Source: Arthrobacter sp. FW305-BF8 (GTDB lineage: Bacteria; Actinomycetota; Actinomycetes; Actinomycetales; Micrococcaceae). Taken from it: a DNA stretch of 64,000 bases. The stretch spans positions 1,178,001 to 1,242,000 of the forward strand of contig NZ_CP084561.1 of NCBI RefSeq assembly GCF_021789315.1, read 5' to 3'. Position numbers and translations under genes: made by a program. The notes below the pieces were generated by a model. That model was not told the origin of the DNA and made no database searches. It was given only the letters and a program-made list of their open reading frames with translations. The first letter of the stretch is position 1. Each line of letters begins with the position of its first letter. Of the stretch, positions 1 through 8,575 are shown piece after piece.

Positions 1-1
1 G

Positions 2-1096
2 TTCTCCTTCCGCGAACCCCTCGGTGTCGTCGCCGGCATCACGCCGTTCAACTTCCCGGTCATGGTGCCGCTGTGGATGGCGCCGATGGCGATCGCCACC
101 GGCAACGCCTTCATCCTCAAGCCCTCCGAACGCGACCCCTCCGCCTCGCTGCTGCTGGCCAGGCTGTGGAAGGACGCCGGCCTGCCCGATGGCGTGTTCC
201 AGGTCCTGCACGGTGACAAGGAAACGGTCGACGGGCTGCTGTCCCACCCGGATGTGGACGGCATCTCCTTCGTCGGCTCCACTCCGATCGCGAAGTACGT
301 CCACGAGACCGCCACCGCGCACGGCAAGCGCGTCCAGGCACTGGGCGGGGCGAAGAACCACGCCATCATCCTGCCGGACGCCGACCTGGACAACGCCGCG
401 GACCACCTCGCCGCCGCCGCGTTCGGCTCGGCCGGGGAGCGCTGCATGGCGATCTCCGTCGCCGTCGCGGTCGGGGACGCCGCGGACCTGCTGGTCAAGA
501 AGGTCGAAGAGCGCGCTACCGCGGTCAAGGTCGACAACGGCACCGTACCCGGCGCCGAAATGGGCCCGGTCATCACCCCCGCCTCCAAGGAACGCATCGT
601 CAAGATCGTCACCGAAGCCGAAGCAGCGGGCGCCGCGATGGTGGTGGACGGCCGCGACCTCGTCGTCCCCGGCCACGAAGAAGGGTTCTGGGTCGGGCCC
701 ACCGTGCTCGACCACGTCAAGACCGAAATGACCGCCTACACCGAGGAGATCTTCGGACCGGTCCTCGTCGTCGTCCGCGTCGATACCCTGGAGGACGGCA
801 TCAGGCTGATCAACTCCAACCCCTACGGCAACGGCACCGCAATCTTCACCTCCTCCGGCGCCGCCGCCCGCAAGTTCCAGCGCTCCGTGACCGTCGGCAT
901 GATCGGCATCAACGTGCCCCTGCCGGTCCCCGTGGCGTACCACTCCTTCGGCGGCTGGAAGGCCTCCCTCTTCGGCGACAAGCACATCTACGGCCCCGAA
1001 GGCGTCTCCTTCTACACCCGCGGCAAGGTCGTCACCTCCCGCTGGCCCGAAACCCACCACGCCTCCGGCGCCTCCTACAACTTCCCCTCCAACTAG
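2..1096 (+). CDS. mmsA: Methylmalonate-semialdehyde dehydrogenase, 5' end outside window
   Basis: Oxidises (methyl)malonate semialdehyde to acetyl-/propionyl-CoA with NAD and CoA, the last step of myo-inositol (IolA) and valine breakdown; cytosolic. Coding sense is open from base 2, so about 364 residues remain of a usual ~490-500 and the N-terminus lies before the window. The text REPLGVVAGITPFNFPVMVP and the catalytic cysteine in GSAGERCMA (TGC at 443-445) are family hallmarks; the CoA-dependent subclass reading rests on overall resemblance. It is followed by iolE- and iolG-like genes, so an inositol role is more likely than valine. A long palindrome lies just after its stop. Confidence 0.93.
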   Translation, partial: FSFREPLGVVAGITPFNFPVMVPLWMAPMAIATGNAFILKPSERDPSASLLLARLWKDAGLPDGVFQVLHGDKETVDGLLSHPDVDGISFVGSTPIAKYVHETATAHGKRVQALGGAKNHAIILPDADLDNAADHLAAAAFGSAGERCMAISVAVAVGDAADLLVKKVEERATAVKVDNGTVPGAEMGPVITPASKERIVKIVTEAEAAGAAMVVDGRDLVVPGHEEGFWVGPTVLDHVKTEMTAYTEEIFGPVLVVVRVDTLEDGIRLINSNPYGNGTAIFTSSGAAARKFQRSVTVGMIGINVPLPVPVAYHSFGGWKASLFGDKHIYGPEGVSFYTRGKVVTSRWPETHHASGASYNFPSN

Positions 1097-1107
1097 CCCC
1101 CGTCCCA

Positions 1108-1173
1108 CCCAACTAACTGGCATTAGTTGTCGTTATGAGCCCTCAAAACGACAACAACTGCGAGTCAGTTGGG
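1108..1173. repeat. Long intergenic palindrome, copy C1
   Basis: A 66-bp imperfect inverted repeat: the arm starting CCCAACTAACTGGCATTAGT is answered by a reverse-complement arm ending GTCAGTTGGG, with about six mismatches over 29 bp. The centre reads GAGCCCTCAAAA. It sits between mmsA and the iolE-like gene. No T-tract follows, so it is not an ordinary intrinsic terminator. It shares the upstream text CCCGTCCCACCCA and the central GCCCTCAAAA (inverted) with the copy at 23801. Confidence 0.8.
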
Positions 1174-1191
1174 AAATCTAAGGATTGAGCA

Positions 1192-2103
1192 ATGACAGAG
1201 AACAAGCTGATCATCGGCACCGCGCCCGACTCCTGGGGCGTGTGGTTTGCGGATGACCCCAAGCAGACCCCGTGGGAGCGCTTCCTGGACGAGGTGGCCG
1301 AGTCCGGCTACAAGTGGATCGAGCTGGGCCCCTACGGCTACCTGCCCAATGACCCCACCCGGCTCGCAGAAGAGCTCAAGCAGCGCGACCTGAAGGTCTG
1401 CGCCGGAACCGTCTTTACAGCGTTCCACCGCGGCCTGGACCAGTGGGAGACGGCCTGGGAGCCGGCCCGCAAGGTCGCAGAACTGACCGCGGCCATGGGC
1501 GGCGAGCACATCGTGGTCATCCCCGCGATGTGGCGCGACGACGTCACGGGCGAGGCCGTGGAGAGCGGCACGCTCAGCGACAAAGCCTGGAGCGACCTGT
1601 TCGCCGGCCACAACCGGCTGGGAAAGACGCTGCTCGAGGACTTCGGCCTCAAGCAGCAGTTCCACTCCCACGCCGACTCGCACGTCGGAGCCCAGGAGGA
1701 CATCGAAACGCTGCTGGGCGCTACCGATCCGCAGTACCTCAACCTGTGCCTGGACACCGGCCACGCGGAATACTGCGGTGCCTCCAGCCTGGAGCTCATC
1801 AAGAACTACCCGGACCGGATCGGGTACCTGCACCTGAAGCAGATCAACCCGGACGTCCTGAAGACGGTCAACGAGGAAAACATGACCTGGGCCGCGGCCA
1901 ACCTGGCCGGCGTCATGACGGAACCGCCCAACGGCCTGCCGGACCTGCGCGCGGTCATCGAGGCCGTCGAGGCCCTGGACCGGCCGATCTTCGGCATCGT
2001 GGAGCAGGACATGTACCCCGTGGCCTTCGACGTTCCCATGCCCATCGCCAAGCGCACCCGCAACTACCTGCTGTCCTGCGGCTCCCGCACCGCGGTCAGC
2101 TAG
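1192..2103 (+). CDS. iolE: IolE-type TIM-barrel protein (2-keto-myo-inositol dehydratase)
   Basis: 303 residues of the AP-endonuclease-2/xylose-isomerase-like TIM-barrel fold. The N-terminal text IGTAPDSWGVWF is characteristic of inosose dehydratases, which convert scyllo-inosose to a diketone in inositol breakdown. Metal-site histidines and acids are visible in FHSHADSHVGAQEDIE and CLDTGHAEYC, and HLKQ follows near residue 220. AAGGA lies about 8 nt before the ATG. It is followed after 35 bp by iolG, consistent with one operon. Assignment to dehydratase rather than another sugar isomerase rests on the start motif, length and neighbours. Confidence 0.82.
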   Translation: MTENKLIIGTAPDSWGVWFADDPKQTPWERFLDEVAESGYKWIELGPYGYLPNDPTRLAEELKQRDLKVCAGTVFTAFHRGLDQWETAWEPARKVAELTAAMGGEHIVVIPAMWRDDVTGEAVESGTLSDKAWSDLFAGHNRLGKTLLEDFGLKQQFHSHADSHVGAQEDIETLLGATDPQYLNLCLDTGHAEYCGASSLELIKNYPDRIGYLHLKQINPDVLKTVNEENMTWAAANLAGVMTEPPNGLPDLRAVIEAVEALDRPIFGIVEQDMYPVAFDVPMPIAKRTRNYLLSCGSRTAVS

Positions 2104-2138
2104 CCTCCGCCCGGCATCCCAAACGTAAGGAAAGAACA

Positions 2139-3152
2139 ATGACTGAAACCCTTCGCGTCGCCGTTATCGGCGCCGGCCGCATGGGCGCGGACCACATCCA
2201 GCGCCTCAGCAAGCGCATCCACGGCGCTGAGGTTGCCGCCGTCGTCGACGTTGACCTCGCCCGTGCGCAGGCAGCCATCGAAGGCATCCCCGGTGCCGTT
2301 GCCCTGGCCGACGCCGAAGAGGCGCTGAACAACGGCGACGTCAACGCCGTCCTCATCGCCACACCCGGCTTCCTGCACGAGGAGATCCTGCTCAAGGCCA
2401 TCGCCAAGGACATTCCCATCCTCTGCGAAAAGCCGCTGACGCCGGATGCCGAGTCGTCCTGGAAGATTGTCCAGGCTGAGGAGAAGCTGGGCCACAAGCG
2501 GATCCAGGTGGGCTTCATGCGCCGCTTCGACGCTGAATACGCGGCCCTCGGCTCGGTCATCCGCGACCGCGAACTGGGCGAACTGCTCATGCTGCACCAC
2601 CAGCACCGCAACCCCAGCACGCCCGCGGGCTTCACCAACGAGATGCTCATCAACGACTCCGTGGTCCATGAGTTCGACGCCATCCGCTTCTTCACGGGCG
2701 AAGAGATCACGTCCGTGCAGGTCCGGCTCGGCAAGGCCACGAAGAACGCCCCGGCCGGACAGCACGATCCGCAGCACGTCCTGATCGAAACCGAGTCCGG
2801 CGTCCTGGCCGACGTCGAAATCTACGTGAACGCGAAGTTCGGCTACGAAGTGGCCACACAGGCTTCCTTCGAGGACGGCATCGTGAGCATCGGCGGCGAC
2901 AGCGGCCCGTACCTCCGCAGCAACGGCCGCTGGGGCGGCAAGGTCACGCCCGGCTTCGAAGAGCGCTTCGGTGCCGCGTACGACGTCGAAATCCAGGCTT
3001 GGGTTGACGCGGCGCTCCGCGGCGAAATCGGCGGACCCAGCGCCTGGGACGGCTACGCCACCGCCGCCTGCTGCGAAGCCGGTGTGGAGGCCCAGAAGAA
3101 CGGCGAGAAGGTGGCTGTGAAGCTGAACGCCAAGCCTGCCCTCTACAGCTAA
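2139..3152 (+). CDS. iolG: Inositol 2-dehydrogenase, Gfo/Idh/MocA family
   Basis: 337 residues. NAD(P)-dependent oxidation of myo-inositol (or an isomer) to the 2-keto sugar. The Rossmann motif GAGRMG is at residues 11-16 and the family's catalytic-site lysine is in CEKPL (K98). The C-terminal Gfo/Idh/MocA domain includes the HQHRNPS segment. The ATG at 2139 is chosen because GTAAGGAAAG precedes it and the Rossmann strand starts 6 residues in; the frame stays open further upstream but that part overlaps iolE and is not coding-like. Substrate stereochemistry (myo, scyllo, chiro) cannot be read from sequence. Confidence 0.88.
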   Translation: MTETLRVAVIGAGRMGADHIQRLSKRIHGAEVAAVVDVDLARAQAAIEGIPGAVALADAEEALNNGDVNAVLIATPGFLHEEILLKAIAKDIPILCEKPLTPDAESSWKIVQAEEKLGHKRIQVGFMRRFDAEYAALGSVIRDRELGELLMLHHQHRNPSTPAGFTNEMLINDSVVHEFDAIRFFTGEEITSVQVRLGKATKNAPAGQHDPQHVLIETESGVLADVEIYVNAKFGYEVATQASFEDGIVSIGGDSGPYLRSNGRWGGKVTPGFEERFGAAYDVEIQAWVDAALRGEIGGPSAWDGYATAACCEAGVEAQKNGEKVAVKLNAKPALYS

Positions 3153-3164
3153 GCACCCGCCCTT

Positions 3165-3229
3165 GGAGTTTTTGTCCAGATAATGCGACGTAGAGGCCCT
3201 CAAGGTTGCATTATCTGGACAAAAACTCC
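3165..3229. repeat. Long intergenic palindrome, copy A1
   Basis: Perfect 22-bp arms, 3165-3186 and 3208-3229, with 21 bp between them. The first arm begins GGAGTTTTTGTCCAGATAAT. The same 20-mer recurs at 26505, also as the outer arm of a palindrome. It lies after the iolG stop and before the next gene. No U-tract follows the stem. The inner part contains GAGGCCCTCAA, similar to the centre of the copy at 1108. Confidence 0.9.
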
Positions 3230-3267
3230 GCTCGTTAACCGACTCTTTCCACAATGGAGTGTTCCTC

Positions 3268-4143
3268 GTGAAAATCGCCCTTGACCCCACCCCCTTCCAC
3301 CACAGCCACAGCCTGCTGGAGTTCCCCAGGGTGGTGGCCGACCTCGGCTACAAGTACATGCAGATGACGCCGCACCCGGATTTCATCCCCTTCTATAACC
3401 ACCCGAAGGCCGACGACGAACTGGTGGGCCAGTTGAAGAAGGCGTGCACCGACGCCGGAATCGAAATCGCGTCCATCCTGCCTGTGCTGCGCTGGTCCGG
3501 CCCGGACGAGGACGCCCGCGAGGCAGCAGTGCGCTACTGGAAGCGCGCCATCCAGATCGCCGTGGACCTGGGCGTGAGCACCATGAACACCGAGTTCAGC
3601 GGCCGGCCGGAGCTGGCCGAGGAATCCGAGCGCGCGTTCTACCGCTCCATGGAGGAACTGCTCCCCATCATCGAGCGCGAAGGCATCGACCTGCTCATCG
3701 ACCCGCACCCGGACGACTTCGTGGAGGAAGGCCTTGCCGCGATCCGCGTCATCCGCGGCCTGAACTCCAAGAACGTCGGCATGGTCTACGTGGCCTCGCA
3801 CAGCTTTCACATGAAGAACTCGCCGCTGGACATCATGCGCGCGGCAGGGGACAAGCTCCGCCTGGTCCACGTTGCCGACACCATGGACCACCACGCGTCG
3901 CATGGACTGCGTTACATCACCAACCCGCCGGGCAACGCCGTCCGGGTGCACCAGCACCTGAAGATCGGCGACGGCGACGTGAACTGGGACGAGTTCTTCG
4001 GCGGCTTGAAGGAAATCGGGTTCCTGGACCGGGACGACACCGTGATGGTGTCCAGCGTCTTCGCCGAAGACGACAATGCCGAGGAGGTGTCCCGCTTCCA
4101 GCTGGACACCATGAAGCAGTACGTGCAGAAGGTCAGCGTATGA
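3268..4143 (+). CDS. IolH-type TIM-barrel sugar isomerase/epimerase
   Basis: 291 residues starting MKIALDPTPFHH. The GTG at 3268 is preferred over the GTG at 3259 because GGAG (3256-3259) is 8 nt upstream of it. The xylose-isomerase-like TIM barrel shows likely metal ligands in DPHPDDF, HVADTMDHH and HLKIGDGD. In gene order and sequence it resembles the IolH proteins of actinobacterial inositol loci, whose exact reaction is not settled; an epimerase/isomerase of inosose or a later intermediate is plausible. The stop overlaps the ATG of the transporter by 4 nt (ATGA), indicating translational coupling. Confidence 0.78.
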   Translation: MKIALDPTPFHHSHSLLEFPRVVADLGYKYMQMTPHPDFIPFYNHPKADDELVGQLKKACTDAGIEIASILPVLRWSGPDEDAREAAVRYWKRAIQIAVDLGVSTMNTEFSGRPELAEESERAFYRSMEELLPIIEREGIDLLIDPHPDDFVEEGLAAIRVIRGLNSKNVGMVYVASHSFHMKNSPLDIMRAAGDKLRLVHVADTMDHHASHGLRYITNPPGNAVRVHQHLKIGDGDVNWDEFFGGLKEIGFLDRDDTVMVSSVFAEDDNAEEVSRFQLDTMKQYVQKVSV

Positions 4144-5582
4144 CGGCCGCGCCTTCCGGCAAGGCTGACTTGAAACACCAGCGGGCGCTCCGCACGGTCA
4201 CCATCATTTCCACCTTCGGCGGCCTGCTCTTCGGCTACGACACAGGCGTCATCAACGGTGCCCTGCCTTACATGCAGGAGGACCTGGGCCTGACCCCGCT
4301 GGCCGAGGGAATGGTGACGTCGTCGCTCCTGTTCGGTGCTGCCTTCGGTGCGCTGTTCGGCGGCCGGCTGGCGGACCGGAACGGCCGCCGCAAGATGATC
4401 ATGGTCCTTGCCGTCATCTTCCTGATCGGCACGCTGTCCTGCACCCTGGCCCCGAGCACTGAGTTCATGGTGGCGGCCCGGTTCATCCTGGGCCTGGCCG
4501 TGGGCGGAGCGTCCGTGACGGTGCCGGTGTACCTGGCGGAGGTGTCGCCGTCGGCCCGGCGCGGACGGATCGTGACGCAGAACGAGCTCATGATCGTCAC
4601 CGGGCAGCTGCTCGCCTTCATCTTCAACGCCTACCTCGGCAACACCTTCGGCGAGGCCGGGGGCATCTGGCGCTGGATGCTGGTGATCGCCACGCTGCCG
4701 GCCGTCGCCCTGTGGATCGGCATGGCGTTCATGCCCGAAAGCCCCCGCTGGCTAGCCTCCATGGGCAGCTTCGGCGAGGCGCTCGGCGTGCTTCAGCGCA
4801 TCCGCTCCAAGGCCGAGGCCACGGCGGAGTTCGACGAGGTCAAGGCCATGGCCGTCGAGGACTACAAGTCCAAGATGGGTTCCTGGAAGGACCTTCAAGT
4901 CCCTTGGCTGCGGCGGATCTTCTTCGTCGGCGTCGGCCTTGCCGTGATCCAGCAGATCACCGGCGTGAACTCCATCATGTACTACGGCACGCAGATCCTG
5001 GCGGATGCCGGCTTCGGCCGCGAAGCCGCGCTCAGCGCCAACATCGCCAACGGTGTCATCTCCGTCCTGGCCACCTTCGTGGGCATCTGGCTGCTCGGCA
5101 AGGTGGGGCGCCGCCGAATGCTGATCACTGGCCAGATCGGAACCACCTCGGCGCTACTGCTGATCGGCCTCTTCTCGCTGATCCTGCCGGAGGGGACCGG
5201 CCGAGGCTACGTGATCCTGGCGCTAACCGTCACGTTCCTCGCGTTCCAGCAGGGGGCCATTTCACCGGTCACCTGGCTCATGCTCTCGGAGATCTTCCCG
5301 CTGAAGCTGCGCGGCCTCGGCATGGGCGCATCGGCCTTCGTGCTCTGGATCGTGAACTTCCTGATTGGCTTCGGCTTCCCGCAGCTGCTCGCCGCCGTCG
5401 GGATCTCCAACACGTTCTTCGTGTTCGCCGTCCTGGGTGTCGGGGCGATTCTCTTTGCCGCCAAGTACGTTCCCGAGACCAAGGACAAGAGCCTCGAGGA
5501 CGTGGAGCACTACTTCAAGCACCAGGCGGGCGTCCCCGCCGAAGCAAGGACCGCCGTCGGAACCAACACCCCGGTCCAATAA
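4140..5582 (+). CDS. iolT: Sugar-porter MFS transporter, IolT-type inositol importer
   Basis: 480 residues, about 12 membrane segments. Sugar-porter signatures are present: FGYDTGVINGAL in helix 1, GRLADRNGRRKM in loop 2-3, PESPRWL before the central loop, GRRRM in loop 8-9 and PETKDKSLEDVE after helix 12. It probably takes up myo-inositol by proton symport, inferred from its position in the inositol operon and its likeness to IolT. Its ATG overlaps the stop of the preceding isomerase gene by 4 nt. No transcription terminator is evident in the 71 bp before the convergent MarR gene. Confidence 0.87.
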   Translation: MTAAPSGKADLKHQRALRTVTIISTFGGLLFGYDTGVINGALPYMQEDLGLTPLAEGMVTSSLLFGAAFGALFGGRLADRNGRRKMIMVLAVIFLIGTLSCTLAPSTEFMVAARFILGLAVGGASVTVPVYLAEVSPSARRGRIVTQNELMIVTGQLLAFIFNAYLGNTFGEAGGIWRWMLVIATLPAVALWIGMAFMPESPRWLASMGSFGEALGVLQRIRSKAEATAEFDEVKAMAVEDYKSKMGSWKDLQVPWLRRIFFVGVGLAVIQQITGVNSIMYYGTQILADAGFGREAALSANIANGVISVLATFVGIWLLGKVGRRRMLITGQIGTTSALLLIGLFSLILPEGTGRGYVILALTVTFLAFQQGAISPVTWLMLSEIFPLKLRGLGMGASAFVLWIVNFLIGFGFPQLLAAVGISNTFFVFAVLGVGAILFAAKYVPETKDKSLEDVEHYFKHQAGVPAEARTAVGTNTPVQ

Positions 5583-5653
5583 GACCGCTCCAGTGCCGGA
5601 GGCAGTTTTGCACTCAGGCGTACGACGGCGGCCGGAGGGCCGGGCGGGCAACG

Positions 5654-6103
5654 TTAGACGCCTGCGTGGAGGCGGGGGAGGGCATCCACCAGGGGTGCCA
5701 GCTCCGGCACCTGCTGTGCTTCGGCCAGGGTCCGCTCGAGGGTGGCGTCGTGGACGGGCCGCGCTTCTGCGAGCAGCTTGCTCCCGCTGTCGGTGAGTTC
5801 AGTGTAGATGCCTCGGCGGTCGTCCGCGCACAGGATGCGGGTCAGCAGGCCGCGGTCCTCCAGCCGGTTCACCAGGCGGGTGGTCGCGCTGGCGCTGAGG
5901 GCGGTGGCCCGGGCCAGCTGCTGCATGCGCATGTGCCACCCGTCCTGGCGGCTGAGCGCGTCCAGCACCGTGTATTCGACGACGGAGAGCTGGGCCTGCC
6001 CCTGCAGGGACCGTTCCAGCTCTGCCTCGATCAGCCCGTGCAGGGCCGCCAGGGTGCGCCACCCTTGGGCGCGCACCTCCACGGCGTCGTCCTTGATGCC
6101 CAT
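5654..6103 (-). CDS. MarR-family transcriptional regulator
   Basis: 149 residues starting MGIKDDAVEVRAQGWR. Winged-helix MarR fold: SVVEYTVLDALSRQ, then the recognition helix region LARATALSASATTRLVNRLEDRGLL and the wing DDRRGIYTELTDSG. The frame is open further upstream, but the ATG at 6103 has a strong GGAGGAA site directly before it and the extension would run through the operator. It is divergent from an MFS efflux gene, so it probably represses that gene and itself and is released by a small molecule. Confidence 0.9.
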   Translation of the reverse strand: MGIKDDAVEVRAQGWRTLAALHGLIEAELERSLQGQAQLSVVEYTVLDALSRQDGWHMRMQQLARATALSASATTRLVNRLEDRGLLTRILCADDRRGIYTELTDSGSKLLAEARPVHDATLERTLAEAQQVPELAPLVDALPRLHAGV

Positions 6104-6154
6104 GGGCTCTTTCCTCCTTCGGTCCGGCTCTCCGGAATCAGAGCACGGCACAGA

Positions 6155-6225
6155 TAGTTGCTTGCGCGCTATATTTGCGTATGCAACAATTAGTTGCATC
6201 CCAAGAAATAGCGCGTGTGCAACTA
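6155..6225. promoter_or_regulatory. Concentric palindromic operator between marR and MFS genes
   Basis: Inner perfect repeat ATGCAAC-AATTA-GTTGCAT at 6181-6199. Outer arms at 6155-6172 and 6208-6225, TAGTTGCTTGCGCGCTAT and ATAGCGCGTGTGCAACTA, are near-perfect reverse complements. All repeats share one centre at 6190. GTTGC half-sites are typical of MarR operators. It fills the gap between the divergent starts and probably covers both promoters. Confidence 0.8.
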
Positions 6226-6275
6226 ACACCTTACGCCGCGCTCCTCTTTTCGTACAGTTCCGAAGGAGCACATCC

Positions 6276-7541
6276 ATGCCTGTTGGCCTGATAGCCCTAG
6301 CCCTCGGCGGGTTCGGCATCGGACTCACCGAATTCGTCATCATGGGGCTGCTCCCCGAAGTGGCCGCAGACTTTCAGGTGAGCGAAGCCTCTGCCGGCTG
6401 GTTCATCTCCGGTTATGCCCTCGCCGTCGTGGTGGGAGCACTGGGACTTACTGCCGCGGTGTCCCGATTCCAGCGCAAGCCCGTGCTGGCCGTTCTGCTG
6501 GTGCTTTTCGTCGCCGGCAACCTGCTGTCCGCCATCGCGCCCGACTACTGGGCGATGATGGCGGGCCGGGTGGTTGCCGCCCTCGCGCACGGCGCCTTCT
6601 TCGGCATCGGGGCGGTGGTGGCTGCCGGCATGGTGGCGCCGACGAAGAAGGCCGCCGCCATTGCGATCATGTTCACCGGCCTAACGGCCGCCAACGTCCT
6701 GGGCGTTCCGCTCGGCACGTTGCTGGGCCAGGCGGCAGGGTGGCGTTCCACCTTCTGGGCCATCACCGGCATCGGAGTGCTGGCGCTGGTTGGCATCCTG
6801 ACCTTGGTGCCCAAGGCCGGGAACGGTGACGCCGCAAGCGGCGGACTGCGCAGCGAGCTCCGGGCCTTCCGCTCCGGCCAGGTGTGGCTGTCCATCCTGG
6901 TGACCATCCTCGGCTACGGCGGCATGTTCGGCGCCTTCACCTACATCGCCTTCACGCTCACGGAGGTTTCCGGATTCGCGGCGTCCACGGTGCCGTGGCT
7001 GCTGATTGTCTTCGGCGCGGGCCTGTTCATCGGCAACACCCTCGGCGGAAGGGCGGCCGACCGCGACGTCGACCGCACCCTGCTCGCCGTACTCTCGGTC
7101 CTCGTCGTGGTGCTGGTGGTTTTCGCCCTGAGCGCGGGGAACCAGGTGCTCACCGTCGCCTCCCTGCTGCTCCTCGGCGGTTTCGGGTTCGCCACCGTGC
7201 CCGGCCTGCAGATGCGCGTCATGAAGTACGCGGCCAAGGCGCCCACGCTGGCGTCCGGCGCCAATATCGGTGCGTTCAATGTGGGCAATGCGCTCGGCGC
7301 CTGGCTCGGCGGCGTGACCATCACCGCCGGCCTGGGCTACACCTCGCCCATCTGGGCAGGGGCCGCGATTACCCTGCTGGGCCTCCTGGTGATGGCCGGC
7401 GCTGCCGCCCGGGCGCGGGCAACTGCCCGCCGGGTTGCCGTCTCATTCCCGACGGCGGAGCCGGCGGCTGACGCTTCGGGTCCAACCGGAGCTTCGGTCC
7501 AGACTGAAGCGGCCGACGTCGAACCTGCCGCCGCCCGCTGA
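6276..7541 (+). CDS. MFS transporter, DHA1 efflux family
   Basis: 421 residues, about 12 membrane segments, resembling arabinose-efflux-permease/DHA1 exporters: GIGLTEFVIMGLLPEVA in helix 1, ALAHGAFFGIG in helix 4 and NVLGVPLGTLLGQ in helix 5. AAGGAG (6263-6268) sets the ATG at 6276. It is divergent from a MarR repressor, so inducible drug or metabolite export is likely. The last ~35 residues (FPTAEPAADASGPTGA...) are a hydrophilic Ala/Pro tail. It lies between two parts of the inositol locus but has no visible inositol link. Confidence 0.85.
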   Translation: MPVGLIALALGGFGIGLTEFVIMGLLPEVAADFQVSEASAGWFISGYALAVVVGALGLTAAVSRFQRKPVLAVLLVLFVAGNLLSAIAPDYWAMMAGRVVAALAHGAFFGIGAVVAAGMVAPTKKAAAIAIMFTGLTAANVLGVPLGTLLGQAAGWRSTFWAITGIGVLALVGILTLVPKAGNGDAASGGLRSELRAFRSGQVWLSILVTILGYGGMFGAFTYIAFTLTEVSGFAASTVPWLLIVFGAGLFIGNTLGGRAADRDVDRTLLAVLSVLVVVLVVFALSAGNQVLTVASLLLLGGFGFATVPGLQMRVMKYAAKAPTLASGANIGAFNVGNALGAWLGGVTITAGLGYTSPIWAGAAITLLGLLVMAGAAARARATARRVAVSFPTAEPAADASGPTGASVQTEAADVEPAAAR

Positions 7542-7548
7542 CCGCCTG

Positions 7549-8457
7549 CTACGCCCCGAACGGCAACCGGGGGTCCAGGTTCTGGCTGTCCCAGGTCTGG
7601 CGCACCCAGCCGTGGTGCGGGTCGTCGCTGATGAGCCAGTCGCGGACGCGGCCGGGCCCGGCCATGACGTTGAGGTAGTACATGTCGTAGCCGGGTGCGG
7701 CCATGGCGGGGCCGTGCCAGCCGTAGGGGACCAGTACCACGTCGCCGGTGCGCACCTCGGCCGAGACATCGATGGGCCGGTGGTCGGAGGCGTAGACGCG
7801 CTGGTAGCCGATGGCGTCCGCATCCTTGCCCGGACCGGCAGAAGCGGAACCCTGGAGGTCGGCCACCCGCGTCTCGAAGTAGTAGATCTCTTCGAGTTGG
7901 GTTTCGCCCTCCTTCTCCTCGTCATGCTTGTGGGGAGGGTAGGAGGACCAGTTGCCGGCCGGCGTGAGGACTTCGCACACGATGAAGCGGTCGGCTTCCA
8001 GCGCAGCGGGGGTACCGAAGTTGTGGACCTGGCGCGAGCAGTTCCCGGCGCCGCGCAACTCGACGGGCGTCTCGCCCGCGGTGATCAGGCGCGTCGGGTA
8101 CTGGACCTTGGCGGGCGCCGTCGCGATAGCAACCCGGCCGCCGTCGGACGATGTAACCGTGACCGCCTTGTCTGTCCCTGAGTAGAGCACGTCGGTGGGG
8201 CCGCTGAAGACGCTGGCGCGCCCGGCCAGGGGGTGGTCCAGCCCGTCCACGGTGGCCGTGAACGCCCCGCTCAGCGGAATGACAATCCGTTCCTCGGCCG
8301 CGGGCGGGAGTTCGACGACGGCGCCCGGCGCCAGTGTGGCCACCTTCAGTCCCGTGTGTTCCCAGCCTTCCACGGCAAGTTTCGAGTCGGACGTTCCCAG
8401 CGAAACGTCCCAGCAGCCTTCGGCTGCGCTGCCCAGGGGGTATACCCATTCAGCCAT
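7549..8457 (-). CDS. iolB: 5-deoxy-glucuronate isomerase
   Basis: 302 residues. Converts 5-deoxy-D-glucuronate to 5-dehydro-2-deoxy-D-gluconate in inositol breakdown. Bicupin KduI/IolB fold with metal ligands in SYPPHKHDE and, further on, LEEIYYFE; the C-terminal part contains VVLVPYGWHGPAMAAPGYDMYYLN. The ATG at 8457 follows AAAGGGA; 28 upstream in-frame codons read as low-complexity HAPG-type text and are not counted. It lies downstream of the GntR gene on the same strand (118-bp gap), so the two may be cotranscribed. Confidence 0.9.
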   Translation of the reverse strand: MAEWVYPLGSAAEGCWDVSLGTSDSKLAVEGWEHTGLKVATLAPGAVVELPPAAEERIVIPLSGAFTATVDGLDHPLAGRASVFSGPTDVLYSGTDKAVTVTSSDGGRVAIATAPAKVQYPTRLITAGETPVELRGAGNCSRQVHNFGTPAALEADRFIVCEVLTPAGNWSSYPPHKHDEEKEGETQLEEIYYFETRVADLQGSASAGPGKDADAIGYQRVYASDHRPIDVSAEVRTGDVVLVPYGWHGPAMAAPGYDMYYLNVMAGPGRVRDWLISDDPHHGWVRQTWDSQNLDPRLPFGA

Positions 8458-8505
8458 AAGTTCGTGTCCCTTTCGGATGTGTGGTGGTCGGTTCGGCGTA
8501 CGACG

Positions 8506-8532
8506 GCCCGGCGCATGACAGCCCGGCGCATG
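8506..8532. repeat. Short tandem repeat upstream of iolB
   Basis: The 12-mer GCCCGGCGCATG occurs twice with a 15-bp period (8506-8517, 8521-8532), in the gap between the GntR gene and iolB. The 10-mer GTACGACGGC just before it also occurs near 5621 and 26588, always between genes. Function unknown. Confidence 0.5.
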
Positions 8533-8575
8533 GGCGGGCATTTCGCCGCCCCGCGCTGAAGGAGTCTGCCTGTTC

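Noticed and set aside
2100..3290. 396-codon minus-strand frame over iolG
   Set aside because: Antisense shadow of a complete Gfo/Idh/MocA gene; no motif.
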